DNA of 64,000 nt, taken from Duganella flavida (GTDB lineage Bacteria > Pseudomonadota > Gammaproteobacteria > Burkholderiales > Burkholderiaceae_D). How positions within the stretch are numbered: the stretch's first letter is position 1; each line of letters starts with the position of its first letter. The stretch lies in contig NZ_WWCN01000012.1 in NCBI RefSeq assembly GCF_009857445.1, positions 168,516 to 232,515 on the forward strand, given 5' to 3'. The position numbers and the translations under genes were made by a program. Below are positions 54,460 to 62,672 of this stretch, one piece after another. The notes below the pieces were generated by a model that made no database searches, was not told the DNA's origin, and saw only the letters and a list, made by a program, of their open reading frames with translations.

Positions 54460-54566
54460 GCCATCTGCAGAATCCGGAAAAAATGCTGCAATTAAATTTG
54501 CAGGAATCGGAATCGGCTTGTATAATTCTGGCTCGTTGTTCAGCACTAGTTGAATAACAAAACAGC

Positions 54567-54643
54567 GGTGGCTGTAGCTCAGTTGGTAGAGTCCAGGATT
54601 GTGATTCCTGTTGTCGTGGGTTCGAGCCCCATCAGCCACCCCA
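54567..54643 (+). tRNA. hisR: tRNA-His (GTG anticodon)
   Basis: A 77-nt tRNA with the extra 5' G (G-1) of tRNA-His opposite C73, anticodon GTG in GGATTGTGATTCC, T arm GTGGGTTCGAGCCCCAT and encoded CCA. The sequence is close to E. coli hisR. Confidence 0.96.
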
Positions 54644-54661
54644 AGAATTCGCTGCAAGATC

Positions 54662-54694
54662 AAGGGGTTACAAGTTTCGGCTTGTAGCCCTTTT
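54662..54694 (+). terminator. Terminator hairpin after tRNA-His
   Basis: GGGTTACAAG (54665-54674) pairs with CTTGTAGCCC (54681-54690), one G-U pair, over TTTCGG, followed by TTTT. It is placed 22 bp after the tRNA. Confidence 0.7.
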
Positions 54695-54859
54695 GATTTT
54701 TTGGAAGATGATATTCCAAATTTTGGAAGATAAGACCGTGGTGGCATTTAGCCTAATGGTCGCGCTTCCTGCCTTCTGGATTTAGAAGCGCGCACGCTAT
54801 ATTTTTGAAGATCGACGCCGCAGGCTTGATACTACACTCGTGTAATTAATACTTACTCT
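54695..54859. other. AT-rich spacer between tRNA-His and the dTMP kinase relic
   Basis: No gene is seen. The sequence TTTTGGAAGAT occurs twice in close succession (about 54698 and 54720) and a related TTTTTGAAGAT later. Composition is visibly AT-richer than the chromosome upstream of tRNA-His, suggesting foreign DNA. Confidence 0.35.
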
Positions 54860-55435
54860 GGCATATTAATAGCAATTGATGGCATCGACGGTGCGGGGAA
54901 AACCACGCAAGTCAACCTGCTGAAAGAAGCACTAGAGGGTGCAGGTGAAACCGTCGTTGTGTCGAAAGAACCAACGGATGGCGAATGGGGGCAAAAGCTC
55001 CGAGATTCCGCGTTAGTTGGTCGACTCCCACGTGATGAAGAACTGGAACTTTTCATCCGTGGCCGTCAGGATCATCTCAATAAAAAAATCATTCCAGCCC
55101 TGGAAGCTGGGCACGTTGTTATTCTGGATCGCTACTTCTACTCGACTATCGCCTACCAGGGCATTTTGGTCGAAAATTACGAGTCGATTGTGGGACACAT
55201 CCGCGCTAATGTAATCGAACCAGACGCAGCATTCTGGCTTGACCTTCATGCTGATTTGGCCGTCAGTCGTGTCACTGCGCGGGGTGGAAAACCAAATCTA
55301 TTTGAGCGCCAAGAAGATCTCGCCAAGGCCAGTGAAATCTTCCGCGCAATTGCGGCAGCCGATAGCGCACTCCGTAAGGTTGATGCCACTATGTCGCCAC
55401 CGCTCCCCCCTCGCATTAGCTTAAGAGTTAAATGA
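54860..55435 (+). pseudogene. Thymidylate kinase-like gene lacking a start codon and its C-terminal end
   Basis: Read from 54860 the frame encodes ILIAIDGIDGAGKTTQVNLL, an intact P-loop of the dTMP kinase fold. KEPTDGEWGQKLRDSA, LDRYFYSTIAYQG and FWLDLHADLAVSRVTARGG follow. At the place of the initiator Met there is ATA (54863-54865), no other start codon precedes it before an in-frame stop, and no ribosome-binding site is visible. The C-terminus, after LRKVDAT, departs into MSPPLPPRISLRVK, where relatives have a further helix. The gene is best read as a decaying acquired kinase, different from the housekeeping tmk. Initiation at the internal GTG (54959) would lose the P-loop. Confidence 0.7.
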
Positions 55436-55436
55436 A

Positions 55437-55459
55437 AAGCCCAGTCTATGACTGGGCTT
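55437..55459 (+). terminator. Terminator-like hairpin after the dTMP kinase relic
   Basis: AAGCCCAGTC (55437-55446) and GACTGGGCTT (55450-55459) form a perfect ten-base stem with a TAT loop directly after the stop codon; the T tail is weak. Confidence 0.7.
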
Positions 55460-55548
55460 CTTGCGTTTCAGCCGAATCTTTTGATGCATCTCCACTTTCG
55501 CGGCTGCGATACCAGCTACGCTCACTCAATAACAGCACGGAGACCATC

Positions 55549-55881
55549 ATGACTCACAAGAGCTTGCTTGACGAGGAACCAAACCAGCCGGATGATGACT
55601 CCTCCATTCCTGAAAAACAGCCCGCGATCATGAACGAACTCTCCACTGCGGTCGAGGTCATCAAATCCAACTATGCCACAAAGGAGGAGTTGGCCATCAT
55701 CAGCGGCAAACTGGACGTCATCAGCAGCAACCAGCAGGCATTTCAATCTCACGCCATCCAGACGTTTGCCACCAAAGCAGAACTCTCCAACGCGGTCTAC
55801 CAGCTCACGTGGAGGATGGCTGGCTTTACCGCCCTGTTACTGAGCGCCGGCTTTGCGTTTGCCCGTTATTTTCACGCTTGA
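55549..55881 (+). CDS. Small coiled-coil protein with C-terminal membrane anchor, paralogue 1
   Basis: A 110-residue protein: an acidic Pro/Asp-rich N-terminus, a helical region with EVIKSNYATKEELAIISGKLD and FATKAELSNAVYQLTWRM, and a C-terminal hydrophobic helix (AGFTALLLSAGFAFARYF). The xATKxEL repeats resemble DUF1640-like coiled-coil proteins. The start at 55549 follows GGAG at 55539-55542. It is clearly paralogous to the next gene, so the pair arose by tandem duplication. The function is unknown. Confidence 0.7.
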   Translation: MTHKSLLDEEPNQPDDDSSIPEKQPAIMNELSTAVEVIKSNYATKEELAIISGKLDVISSNQQAFQSHAIQTFATKAELSNAVYQLTWRMAGFTALLLSAGFAFARYFHA

Positions 55882-55961
55882 GCGACACACGTCTGAGCTA
55901 CCTCCAATACAGGCTAGATTGAAGAGCTACGCTGCTTTCAATATGGAGAGAGGAGGCTGAC

Positions 55962-56330
55962 ATGCGCCCCGTGAGCTTGCTTGACAATCAATCGGATCAG
56001 CCGAAGGATCACACTATGGCTACCACCACCGACACCAATGACGCAGCACTTAATGACCTTATACTGACTGTGAAGGTTATTCAATCCAATTACGCCACAA
56101 AAGAAGAGCTTGCCATTCTGAGCGGGAAAATAGACGCCATGCCAAGGCAAATCGAACTCAACCTTAAAACGTACATTGACCAAGCCTTCAAGGCTCAGAC
56201 CGAGATGATGTATAAGGTTTTCGCCACCAAGGCAGAGTTGGCCAACACACTCAACCAGCAGACTTGGCGCATGGCGGCATTTGGCAGCCTGCTGATCAGT
56301 GCTGGCTTTGCGTTTGCGCGCTATCTTTAA
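55962..56330 (+). CDS. Small coiled-coil protein with C-terminal membrane anchor, paralogue 2
   Basis: A 122-residue protein with the same plan as the preceding gene: VKVIQSNYATKEELAILSGKID, then FATKAELANTLNQQTWRM and a membrane helix AAFGSLLISAGFAFARYL. The middle segment differs (QIELNLKTYIDQAFKAQTEMM), giving a longer amphipathic helix. GGAGAGAGGAGG at 55944-55955 is a strong ribosome-binding site for the ATG at 55962; a second ATG at 56016 is possible. The last four bases overlap the convergent response-regulator gene. Confidence 0.7.
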   Translation: MRPVSLLDNQSDQPKDHTMATTTDTNDAALNDLILTVKVIQSNYATKEELAILSGKIDAMPRQIELNLKTYIDQAFKAQTEMMYKVFATKAELANTLNQQTWRMAAFGSLLISAGFAFARYL

Positions 56331-56734
56331 GCGCGCGCGGCGGCACGCTGGGTTTTGATTTGGGTAGCGATTTTATCCAGCGTGTCGATCACGGTCCCGG
56401 GATTGAAGGGTTTGACGATGTAGCCTTTGGCGCCGTTACGCAGCGACTGCTCAACCGTGGTGCGGTCGGTACTGGCAGTCACCATCAGCACGGCGGCTTT
56501 CGGCTGCTTTCCACGTATCCAGTTCAGCAAGGTCAGTCCATCGCCATCAGGCATCACCACATCGAGGCAGATGATGTCGGCGCGTATCGAGCGCAGCCGC
56601 AATTGCGCTGACTCCGCCGTGCCTGCATCTCCCACAACGTCGTATTTGTCGCTCTGGATAATCACGCGCAGCAACCCGCGCGTCATCTCGTTATCGTCAA
56701 TGATAAAAACGCGGAGTCCCTGGTGTTCTGACAT
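56327..56734 (-). CDS. CheY-like single-domain response regulator
   Basis: A 135-residue receiver domain with no output domain. The acidic pocket is IIDDNE (Asp13, Asp14), the phospho-acceptor Asp58 is in IICLDVVMPDGDG, the Thr/Ser switch is in VLMVTAST, and Lys109 is in YIVKPF. A short Arg/Ala tail follows. It would be phosphorylated by an unlinked histidine kinase, such as the hybrid kinase elsewhere in the window, and act by protein contact. Confidence 0.9.
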   Translation of the reverse strand: MSEHQGLRVFIIDDNEMTRGLLRVIIQSDKYDVVGDAGTAESAQLRLRSIRADIICLDVVMPDGDGLTLLNWIRGKQPKAAVLMVTASTDRTTVEQSLRNGAKGYIVKPFNPGTVIDTLDKIATQIKTQRAAARA

Positions 56735-56918
56735 GCGATCCTCCCGAGGCTAGCATTACATCAACTATAGCTTAGTGCTCACACCTATGCACACCGTTAC
56801 AACTTTTTGTACCGGCATATTGCCCACTGGAACTAGGTTAACGCTACAATGACTAGTCATTTGCATTCCCATGCAAACCCGCATCGCCTCTGCTTATCCC
56901 CTGAATCTGCATAAGTCT

Positions 56919-57368
56919 ATGTCACAAGAAAAATCTATTTCCGAAGTCAGCACATACAGCAAAGATACGCCGATTGGCCGCCCAGATACCGATGGTCGCG
57001 CCGCTGTGTTTGTTCCCTCCCCCACTTTTGATACCGGTAACAACGCCAATATCCGGCTGGGCGCGGGCATTGTCGGCTTCGGCAATCCGGATGGCACGCT
57101 GACCGTGTATTTCGAGAGTAATCGCTTCGACGAGAGCAGCCTGCACAAGTGGGAAAACAAGGCCCGCAAGGCCTATGACCGCATGGTAGCCGGCGCACCG
57201 ACTGTTTCCAAGGCCAAGATCAACGCCAGCATGCTGGAACAGGTCGGCATCATAGACGGCATGGGCATCCACCTCAAGCAGCCGGAAGCGCTGGAACAAT
57301 GGCTGCAACGCGCCAACGCGCTGGACACCGGCCCAGCGGGTCCGATCACGCTGTGGAAAACCAAGTAA
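56919..57368 (+). CDS. Conserved-looking hypothetical protein of about 149 residues
   Basis: A soluble protein starting MSQEKSISEVSTYSKDTPIG. The central region alternates strands and turns (ANIRLGAGIVGFGNPDGTLTVYFESNRFDESSL) and the C-terminal part is helical (LEQVGIIDGMGIHLKQPEALEQWLQRANAL). No signal peptide or known motif is seen. An in-frame ATG at 56871 would add 16 residues; neither start has a clear ribosome-binding site. I do not recognise the family. Confidence 0.55.
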   Translation: MSQEKSISEVSTYSKDTPIGRPDTDGRAAVFVPSPTFDTGNNANIRLGAGIVGFGNPDGTLTVYFESNRFDESSLHKWENKARKAYDRMVAGAPTVSKAKINASMLEQVGIIDGMGIHLKQPEALEQWLQRANALDTGPAGPITLWKTK

Positions 57369-57492
57369 AGTTGGTAAAAAGATAGAGACGGGCAATTGTC
57401 CTACATGGCGTCGGACATTTGGCTGATGCCTGCAACACCACCCCTGGACTATGCTGGAACCATCTCCAGTCCAATAACTCCAGGAGCCCGTC

Positions 57493-57612
57493 ATGGCACG
57501 CTATCTACACATCGCATTTGGCGCACTGCTCATCACTCTGGCAGGCGCATCCGCTTATGAACTATGTTCAGAAAATGTTCTGAACCAAGCTTCGATCTAC
57601 GTACTGCGCTGA
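57493..57612 (+). CDS. Possible 39-residue small exported or membrane peptide
   Basis: The short frame MARYLHIAFGALLITLAGAS, continuing AYELCSENVLNQASIYVLR, has a CAGGAG ribosome-binding site at 57481-57486 and a signal-peptide-like hydrophobic core with an AxA-type end (ASA). It ends three bases before the stop of the convergent lipoprotein gene. The size is below normal calling limits; coding is likely but unproven. Confidence 0.45.
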   Translation: MARYLHIAFGALLITLAGASAYELCSENVLNQASIYVLR

Positions 57613-57615
57613 GGA

Positions 57616-58005
57616 TCAGCGGTGACGGTAGTAACCGCGTCCGCCCCAACGGCTACCGCAGCACCAGCGGCCAAACGAAAAATCTAAACCAATCGACACC
57701 GGCGGATAGTAATAAGCCGGCGCTGGTGCGTAGTACACCGGCGCTGGCGCGTAGTAGACCGGCTGGCTGACGTAAGTGGTGGTATAAGCTGGCTGCGTGC
57801 TGTACGTCACACGCGATGGCTGGGCCGGCAATTCCTCGGTCCAGGTACCCGACTGCGTTTGCGAGCCTGCTGGCATCACCTCAACTGTATGCCATTGATA
57901 GGGATCCTGCGCGCGCGCAGGCGCGGCAGCGTAGTAGCCTTGGCGCTGGGTCGCGCAGCCGGTTAGCGCCGCCAGCGCGGCGACTGCAATAATGATAGTT
58001 TTCAT
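57616..58005 (-). CDS. Tyr/Pro-rich lipoprotein
   Basis: A 129-residue protein with a lipoprotein signal and lipobox LTGC (MKTIIIAVAALAALTGCATQ), so it is anchored to a membrane by lipidated Cys17. The mature part contains repeated YYAPAPxYY units (VYYAPAPVYYAPAPAYYYPP), followed by SIGLDFSFGRWCCGSRWGGRGYYR. GAGGAG precedes the start at 58005. Similar proteins in related bacteria are unannotated; a structural or surface role is likely. I assign no function. Confidence 0.75.
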   Translation of the reverse strand: MKTIIIAVAALAALTGCATQRQGYYAAAPARAQDPYQWHTVEVMPAGSQTQSGTWTEELPAQPSRVTYSTQPAYTTTYVSQPVYYAPAPVYYAPAPAYYYPPVSIGLDFSFGRWCCGSRWGGRGYYRHR

Positions 58006-58096
58006 GGCGGTTCTCCTCATTCCAGATCGTACTATATAAGGAAGCGCGACACCGTTCGCCTGCCATTACAGTTTATTACACTCGCAATATAGGCGA

Positions 58097-58126
58097 AAAA
58101 AAAGGAACCCGAAGGTTCCTTTTTTT
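58097..58126. terminator. Bidirectional terminator after the TonB-CTD protein gene
   Basis: AAAAAAAGGAACC (58097-58109) and GGTTCCTTTTTTT (58114-58126) form a perfect stem with a CGAA loop. On the minus strand it lies 18 bp after the stop of the 58145-58492 gene and has a long T tract. Confidence 0.88.
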
Positions 58127-58144
58127 GATGGGGCAAATGCCGGA

Positions 58145-58492
58145 TTAGTCCAGTTTCCAGGCGTAGTCAACCTTGGTCCAGGTTTCCGCCGGGGCGCCGT
58201 CTTTGGTGCCCGGCTTGAACTTGCAGGCGCTCAGAGCCTTGATGGCAGCCTTGTCCAGATTCTTGAAGCCGCTGCTTTTATCAACTTTGGAATCAGCGAC
58301 GCTGCCGTCCGGCTTCACTAGGAAGGACATCGATACAGTACCCTGCTCTTCATTCATCAGGGATGCTTTCGGGTATTCAGCCTTGCAGTTTTTTGCATCG
58401 AAACTGGCAGGAACTTCAGCGGCAAAAACTGCCGGTGCGCTCGACACGAGCACTGCTGCAACCACACTCAACCAACGCTTATTTGTAGACAT
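58145..58492 (-). CDS. Exported TonB C-terminal domain-only protein, copy 1
   Basis: A 115-residue protein with signal peptide (MSTNKRWLSVVAAVLVSSAPAVFA) followed directly by a TonB-like C-terminal domain: AEYPKASLMNEEQGTVSMSF, VKPDGSVADSKVDKSSGFKNLDKAAIKAL and CKFKPG. The N-terminal membrane anchor and Pro-rich span of a true TonB are missing, so it should be free in the periplasm. Two Cys (NCKAEYP, SACKF) may form a disulphide. It is about 75% similar by eye to the next gene upstream; the two are tandem duplicates. Confidence 0.8.
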   Translation of the reverse strand: MSTNKRWLSVVAAVLVSSAPAVFAAEVPASFDAKNCKAEYPKASLMNEEQGTVSMSFLVKPDGSVADSKVDKSSGFKNLDKAAIKALSACKFKPGTKDGAPAETWTKVDYAWKLD

Positions 58493-58563
58493 CTGATTTC
58501 CCCAAAGTGTAAGTATCTATCCGGCATGCAGGCCGTGTCTCAGCACGGCCTGTTTAAGACTAA

Positions 58564-58893
58564 TTACAGTTTCCAGCTATAGTCGACCTTGGTCCAGGTC
58601 TGGGCTACGGAGCCATCCTTGGTACCCGGCTTGAATTTGCAAGCGCTCAGGGCTTTCAGGGCAGCTTTGTCCAGGTTCTTGAAACCACTCGACTTTTCCA
58701 CTTTGGACTCAACGACGTTGCCGTCAGCGCCGACCAGGAAGGCCATGGTCACGTCGCCTTGCTCTTCATTCATCAGCGAGGCTTTTGGATATTCTGCTTT
58801 GCAGTTTTTGTCGTTCAGCGAGGCAGGCACTTCACCGGCGAAGGCGGTCGAAGCAACGGACAGGATGACGGCGGCGAATACAGACTTGTTCAT
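58564..58893 (-). CDS. Exported TonB C-terminal domain-only protein, copy 2
   Basis: A 109-residue protein starting MNKSVFAAVILSVASTAFA (signal peptide), then the same TonB-CTD sequence as its neighbour (AEYPKASLMNEEQGDVTMAF; SSGFKNLDKAALKALSACKFKPGTKDG). The start at 58893 gives the clean signal; 58908 is an alternative. It might bind the TonB box of receptors, or compete with TonB, from the periplasm without energising them. That role is an inference. Confidence 0.8.
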   Translation of the reverse strand: MNKSVFAAVILSVASTAFAGEVPASLNDKNCKAEYPKASLMNEEQGDVTMAFLVGADGNVVESKVEKSSGFKNLDKAALKALSACKFKPGTKDGSVAQTWTKVDYSWKL

Positions 58894-59001
58894 AATGCGA
58901 TTTCCCAATAGATTGTTATTAACAACTGGTTAAACGAACTCCACAGCGGGCCATGGGTCCACAAAGGCGGACGGCAGACTGCGGCAAATTAAAAGAACTG
59001 A

Positions 59002-60747
59002 TTAAAACTCTTCCCACTCATCGCTGCCGGCGGTTGCCGCGGCGACTTTCTTCGGTTTGGCTGCCGATGCAGGCGCTGGCTTGGCAGCCAGTTTCTTCAC
59101 CGGAGCGCGGACTGCAGCGATCGGCTTGACCACGGCGGCCTTGGTGGCGAATGCTGGCGCAGCAATCACCGCGCGCTCTTCACCTTCGACCAGCTTGAAG
59201 ATGCTGACCACGCGAGACAACTCGCCAGCCTGGTCTTGCAAGCTTTGTGCTGCGGCGGCGGCCTCTTCCACCAGCGCGGCATTCTGTTGGGTCATGCTGT
59301 CCATCTCGATGATGGACTGGTTGACCTGGGCGATACCAGCGCTCTGTTCCTGGCTGGCGTTCGCGATTTCACTCATGATGTCGGTGACGCGGCGGACCGA
59401 AGATACAACCTCGTCCATCGTCACACCAGCCTGGCCGACCAGCTTGGTGCCGGCGCCGACTTTTTCGACCGAGTCATCGATCAGCATCTTGATTTCTTTG
59501 GCAGCACCCGCCGAACGCTGGGCCAGGTTACGCACTTCCGACGCCACCACGGCGAAGCCGCGGCCTTGTTCGCCGGCACGGGCTGCTTCAACTGCAGCGT
59601 TCAGCGCCAGGATGTTGGTCTGGAAGGCGATGCCATCGATCACGCCGATGATGTCCACAATCTTCTTGGCCGATGCGTCGATCGAACTCATGGTGTCAAC
59701 CACTTGCGACACCACTTGGCCACCCTTAACTGCCACATCCGATGCAGCCGATGCCAGCTGGTTAGCTTCACGGGCGTTGTCAGCGTTTTGCTTCACGGTC
59801 GAGGTCAGCTCATCCATGGCCGACGCGGTTTTTTCCAGCGACGACGCTTGCATTTCGGTACGCGACGACAGGTCGACGTTACCAGCAGCGATTTCACGCG
59901 AGGCGGTGCCGATGGTTTCGGTACCGGTGCGCACCTGGCTGACGATGTCGCGCAGGCTGTTGCGCATTTCACGCATTTCGAACACCAGGCTGTCCTTGTC
60001 GGCGCCCGAGGTATCGATCGAGATCGACAGGTCGCCGTTAGCGATGCTGCCAGCGATCGACGAGGTGTAGTCAGGCTCGCCGCCCAGCTGTTTCAGCAGG
60101 CCGCGGGTGATGACGTAAGCAGCCGCTACCGAGATCGCCACAGCCAGCAGGCCCATGATGATCATGAAGGTACGGGCGCTGGAGAAGCCAGCAGCAGCGT
60201 CAACCTGCATCTGCGCATTCATCTTGTCTTCCAGACCACCCAGCTGTTCCAGCGCGGCGACCCATTTTTTCTGGGCTGGACGGATTTCCTTGACCAGCAC
60301 GCGGGTCGCTTCTTCCGGCTTGGCGGCCAGCCACAGTTCCGACGCCTTGGCGATGGCAGGCATGGCCAGCGCTTCGCTTTCCTTCACGGTTGCCAGCAGC
60401 GCTTTTTCTTCAGCGGTGGCTTCTTTCGCGAATTGCGCGGTCAGCTTGTTCTGGAAGTCGGCGTACTTGCCCGACAGTTCCTTGATGCGGTTCATATCGG
60501 CTTCCATGTCGGCCGGATCGGCGATCATGGTCAGTACGCGCAGCGAGTTGATGCGCTCGCCGACGTTGTTACGCATATCCAGCACCAGGCGGGATACCAC
60601 GTTGTTCACATTGATGACGTGATCCAGACGGTCCTGGATTTGCGCCATGCGCAGGATACCCACGGCAGTCACAGCCACCAGAAACACCAGCACCAGGGCG
60701 AAACCGAGGCCCAGGCGAGTACCGACTTTCATTTTTGCTAAATTCAT
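59002..60747 (-). CDS. Methyl-accepting chemotaxis protein with C-terminal CheR/CheB-docking-type tail
   Basis: A 581-residue chemoreceptor: N-terminal transmembrane helix (LGLGFALVLVFLVAVTAVGIL), a four-helix-bundle periplasmic ligand domain (about residues 35-190), a second membrane helix (TFMIIMGLLAVAISVAAAYVI), HAMP, and the cytoplasmic signalling hairpin with its tip IAFQTNILALNAAVEAARAG. A Lys/Ala/Pro-rich linker leads to the C-terminal EWEEF, matching the xWxxF pentapeptide that tethers CheR and CheB in high-abundance receptors. The start at 60747 (MNLAKMKVG) is preferred to the longer frame. The ligand is unknown. Confidence 0.93.
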   Translation of the reverse strand: MNLAKMKVGTRLGLGFALVLVFLVAVTAVGILRMAQIQDRLDHVINVNNVVSRLVLDMRNNVGERINSLRVLTMIADPADMEADMNRIKELSGKYADFQNKLTAQFAKEATAEEKALLATVKESEALAMPAIAKASELWLAAKPEEATRVLVKEIRPAQKKWVAALEQLGGLEDKMNAQMQVDAAAGFSSARTFMIIMGLLAVAISVAAAYVITRGLLKQLGGEPDYTSSIAGSIANGDLSISIDTSGADKDSLVFEMREMRNSLRDIVSQVRTGTETIGTASREIAAGNVDLSSRTEMQASSLEKTASAMDELTSTVKQNADNAREANQLASAASDVAVKGGQVVSQVVDTMSSIDASAKKIVDIIGVIDGIAFQTNILALNAAVEAARAGEQGRGFAVVASEVRNLAQRSAGAAKEIKMLIDDSVEKVGAGTKLVGQAGVTMDEVVSSVRRVTDIMSEIANASQEQSAGIAQVNQSIIEMDSMTQQNAALVEEAAAAAQSLQDQAGELSRVVSIFKLVEGEERAVIAAPAFATKAAVVKPIAAVRAPVKKLAAKPAPASAAKPKKVAAATAGSDEWEEF

Positions 60748-61086
60748 TTCGTCTTCTTCTTTAGTGACACTGTTGATGAAGTTGCCCTGGATGGCGCGTC
60801 TTTTGGGCCTACCATCCAAACAAAACCCTTGCTGCTAAGTAATAAGCTATGACAGTAGCAAACAATGACTGCGAATGCAAAAATTTGCAGCTCCACCAGC
60901 AGCCAGCATGTAGTTTTTTAGGACCGCAATACACCACGAAAAGACGGTGGATATGTGTGTATATTCAGGAATTATAGATGCAAATTTTGCCTCACAGCAA
61001 GCAATTACTGCCTGAAAATTGCGCAAACGAACTTTCTGCGTGGAAATTTAACCACACCCGTTGAAAGTTTAGTAAAAGCAGATTTT
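60748..61086. other. Intergenic region between the chemoreceptor and dusA
   Basis: About 340 bp without a supported gene. It contains the upstream region of the chemoreceptor gene; I looked for a flagellar sigma-28 promoter on the minus strand and did not find a convincing one. The region is AT-rich. Confidence 0.4.
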
Positions 61087-62091
61087 CTACGCAGTAATAC
61101 GCAGGCGGGCTGCGGCTTCCAGCAGCAAATTGGCGTCGCCGAGGGCGAGCTTTTTGGAATCCGACAGGGTTTGGCGGAATGCACGGGCGCCGGGCAGGCC
61201 GGTCATGATGCCCAGCATGTGGCGGGTGATGGAATTGAGCTTCAAACCGAGCGGGCCGTACTGGTCCAACTGGGCTTGAATGTAGGGAATCATGGCTTCC
61301 AGCACCTGTTCGCGGGTCTTCGGCTCCGTGGTGTCGCCGTAGTAGCGCTGGTCGAAATTGGCCATCACGAACGGGTTGTGGTAGGCCTCGCGGCCCAGCA
61401 TCGCGCCGTCCAGGTGCTTCAGGTGCTCATCGATCTCGGCTTCGGTCTTGATGCCGCCGTTGATAATGATTTCGAAGTCAGGGAAATCGCGCTTCAGCTG
61501 GTAAGCATATTCATACTTGAGCGGCGGGATTTCGCGGTTCTCTTTCGGCGACAGGCCTTTGAGAATGGCGTTACGGGCATGCACGATGAAGGTGGTGCAG
61601 CCGGCCTCGGCCACTTTGCCAACGAAGTCACGCACGAAGTCATAGCTTTGCTCATCATCGATGCCGATGCGGTGCTTGACGGTGACATCGATCGAGACCG
61701 CGTCGCGCATGGCTTTGACGCAGTCGGCCACCAGCTGCGGTTCGGCCATCAGGCAGGCGCCGAAAGCGCCCTTCTGCACGCGCTCGGACGGGCAACCGCA
61801 GTTCAGGTTGATCTCGTCGTAACCCCACTTCTCGCCCAGCTTGGCGCTGGTGGCAAGGTCGGCCGGATCGCTGCCGCCTAGTTGCAAGGCCACCGGATGC
61901 TCCTCCTCATTGAAACGCAAGTGGCGCTCGACATCGCCGTAGACCAGCGCGCCGGTGGTTACCATCTCCGTGTACAGCCAGGTGTGCTTGCTGATATGGC
62001 GATGGAACGTGCGGCAATGGCGGTCCGACCAATCCATCATCGGCGCAACACTTAATAAGCGCTTGTTTTTACTATGTTTTTTTTCGTTCAT
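61087..62091 (-). CDS. dusA: tRNA-dihydrouridine(20/20a) synthase
   Basis: A 334-residue FMN-dependent TIM-barrel enzyme that reduces U20/U20a in tRNA D loops. Typical DusA segments are VAPMMDWSDRHCRTFHR, the catalytic Cys block NLNCGCPSERVQKGAFGACLM, VTVKHRIGIDD and the FMN phosphate site IINGGIKTEAEIDEHLKHLDGAMLGREAY (in segments). The length is normal. It has its own promoter region on the right. Confidence 0.95.
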   Translation of the reverse strand: MNEKKHSKNKRLLSVAPMMDWSDRHCRTFHRHISKHTWLYTEMVTTGALVYGDVERHLRFNEEEHPVALQLGGSDPADLATSAKLGEKWGYDEINLNCGCPSERVQKGAFGACLMAEPQLVADCVKAMRDAVSIDVTVKHRIGIDDEQSYDFVRDFVGKVAEAGCTTFIVHARNAILKGLSPKENREIPPLKYEYAYQLKRDFPDFEIIINGGIKTEAEIDEHLKHLDGAMLGREAYHNPFVMANFDQRYYGDTTEPKTREQVLEAMIPYIQAQLDQYGPLGLKLNSITRHMLGIMTGLPGARAFRQTLSDSKKLALGDANLLLEAAARLRITA

Positions 62092-62485
62092 TTTGACTCT
62101 ATGCAGCTATAAGTGGGCGTGAGGTTATTTATCAAGCAAGGGCAAGGGTGATAACGTTTACGCAACTCGAGCGCCACAATTTGGGGGCAAATAAGCAAGA
62201 GCGGAATTTATCAGTCTGCTGCGGCCCAGTCGTACCGCGATAGCGGGTTGAAGCGACGCGAGGTAGCCATGCGGGCCAAGCACGGTGCGGCAGATGAACT
62301 CCCAGCCCATCCAGCCCACCACAGCGTGGGCGATGCCCGGATGACCACGGCCAAGAGTGTAACATGGGCTGGCTTGCATGACATCTGGTGTCTCGGCGAA
62401 TCCGGGTGCCGTGTTGTGTAACACGCCTCTAACGCTTGCCTGGCATCACGCCAAAACTTTTTCTCAGTAGCGCCCAAACAAAATT
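62092..62485. other. Intergenic region between dusA and the glyoxalase-like gene, left part
   Basis: About 390 bp. Minus-strand frames here (for example within 62158-62424) contain the fragment GHPGIAHAVVGWMGWEFICR but lack ribosome-binding sites and overlap in several registers, so I do not call a gene. It could be the remnant of a degraded gene. Confidence 0.35.
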
Positions 62486-62558
62486 ATAACGATCGTTATT
62501 TTTCATTGACATAGCTTTCAGCGGGGCTTATAGTCCGCTTAAATAACGATCGTTATTT
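62486..62558 (+). promoter_or_regulatory. Consensus promoter flanked by two identical TetR-type operator palindromes
   Basis: TTGACA at 62506-62511 and TATAGT at 62529-62534 are 17 bp apart, a near-perfect sigma-70 promoter on the plus strand. ATAACGATCGTTAT at 62486-62499 lies just upstream of the -35. The longer palindrome AAATAACGATCGTTATTT at 62541-62558 covers the region just after the start point. Paired palindromes with AT-rich arms are typical for TetR/AcrR-family repressors. The repressor gene is not in the window. Confidence 0.8.
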
Positions 62559-62672
62559 AACGGTGATAGCACTTAATACATGGTTCACCAACAGGTCTCA
62601 TGCAACTTGCCAAGCGCGGAGTTGATGATTTTTTAATATTGTAGTTGCTTATGCTGTATTGGCGAGGAGGGG

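Noticed and set aside
62158..62424. Minus-strand frame of 88 residues before the glyoxalase-like gene
   Set aside because: Three registers are open in parallel, no start signal is convincing and no family motif is seen.
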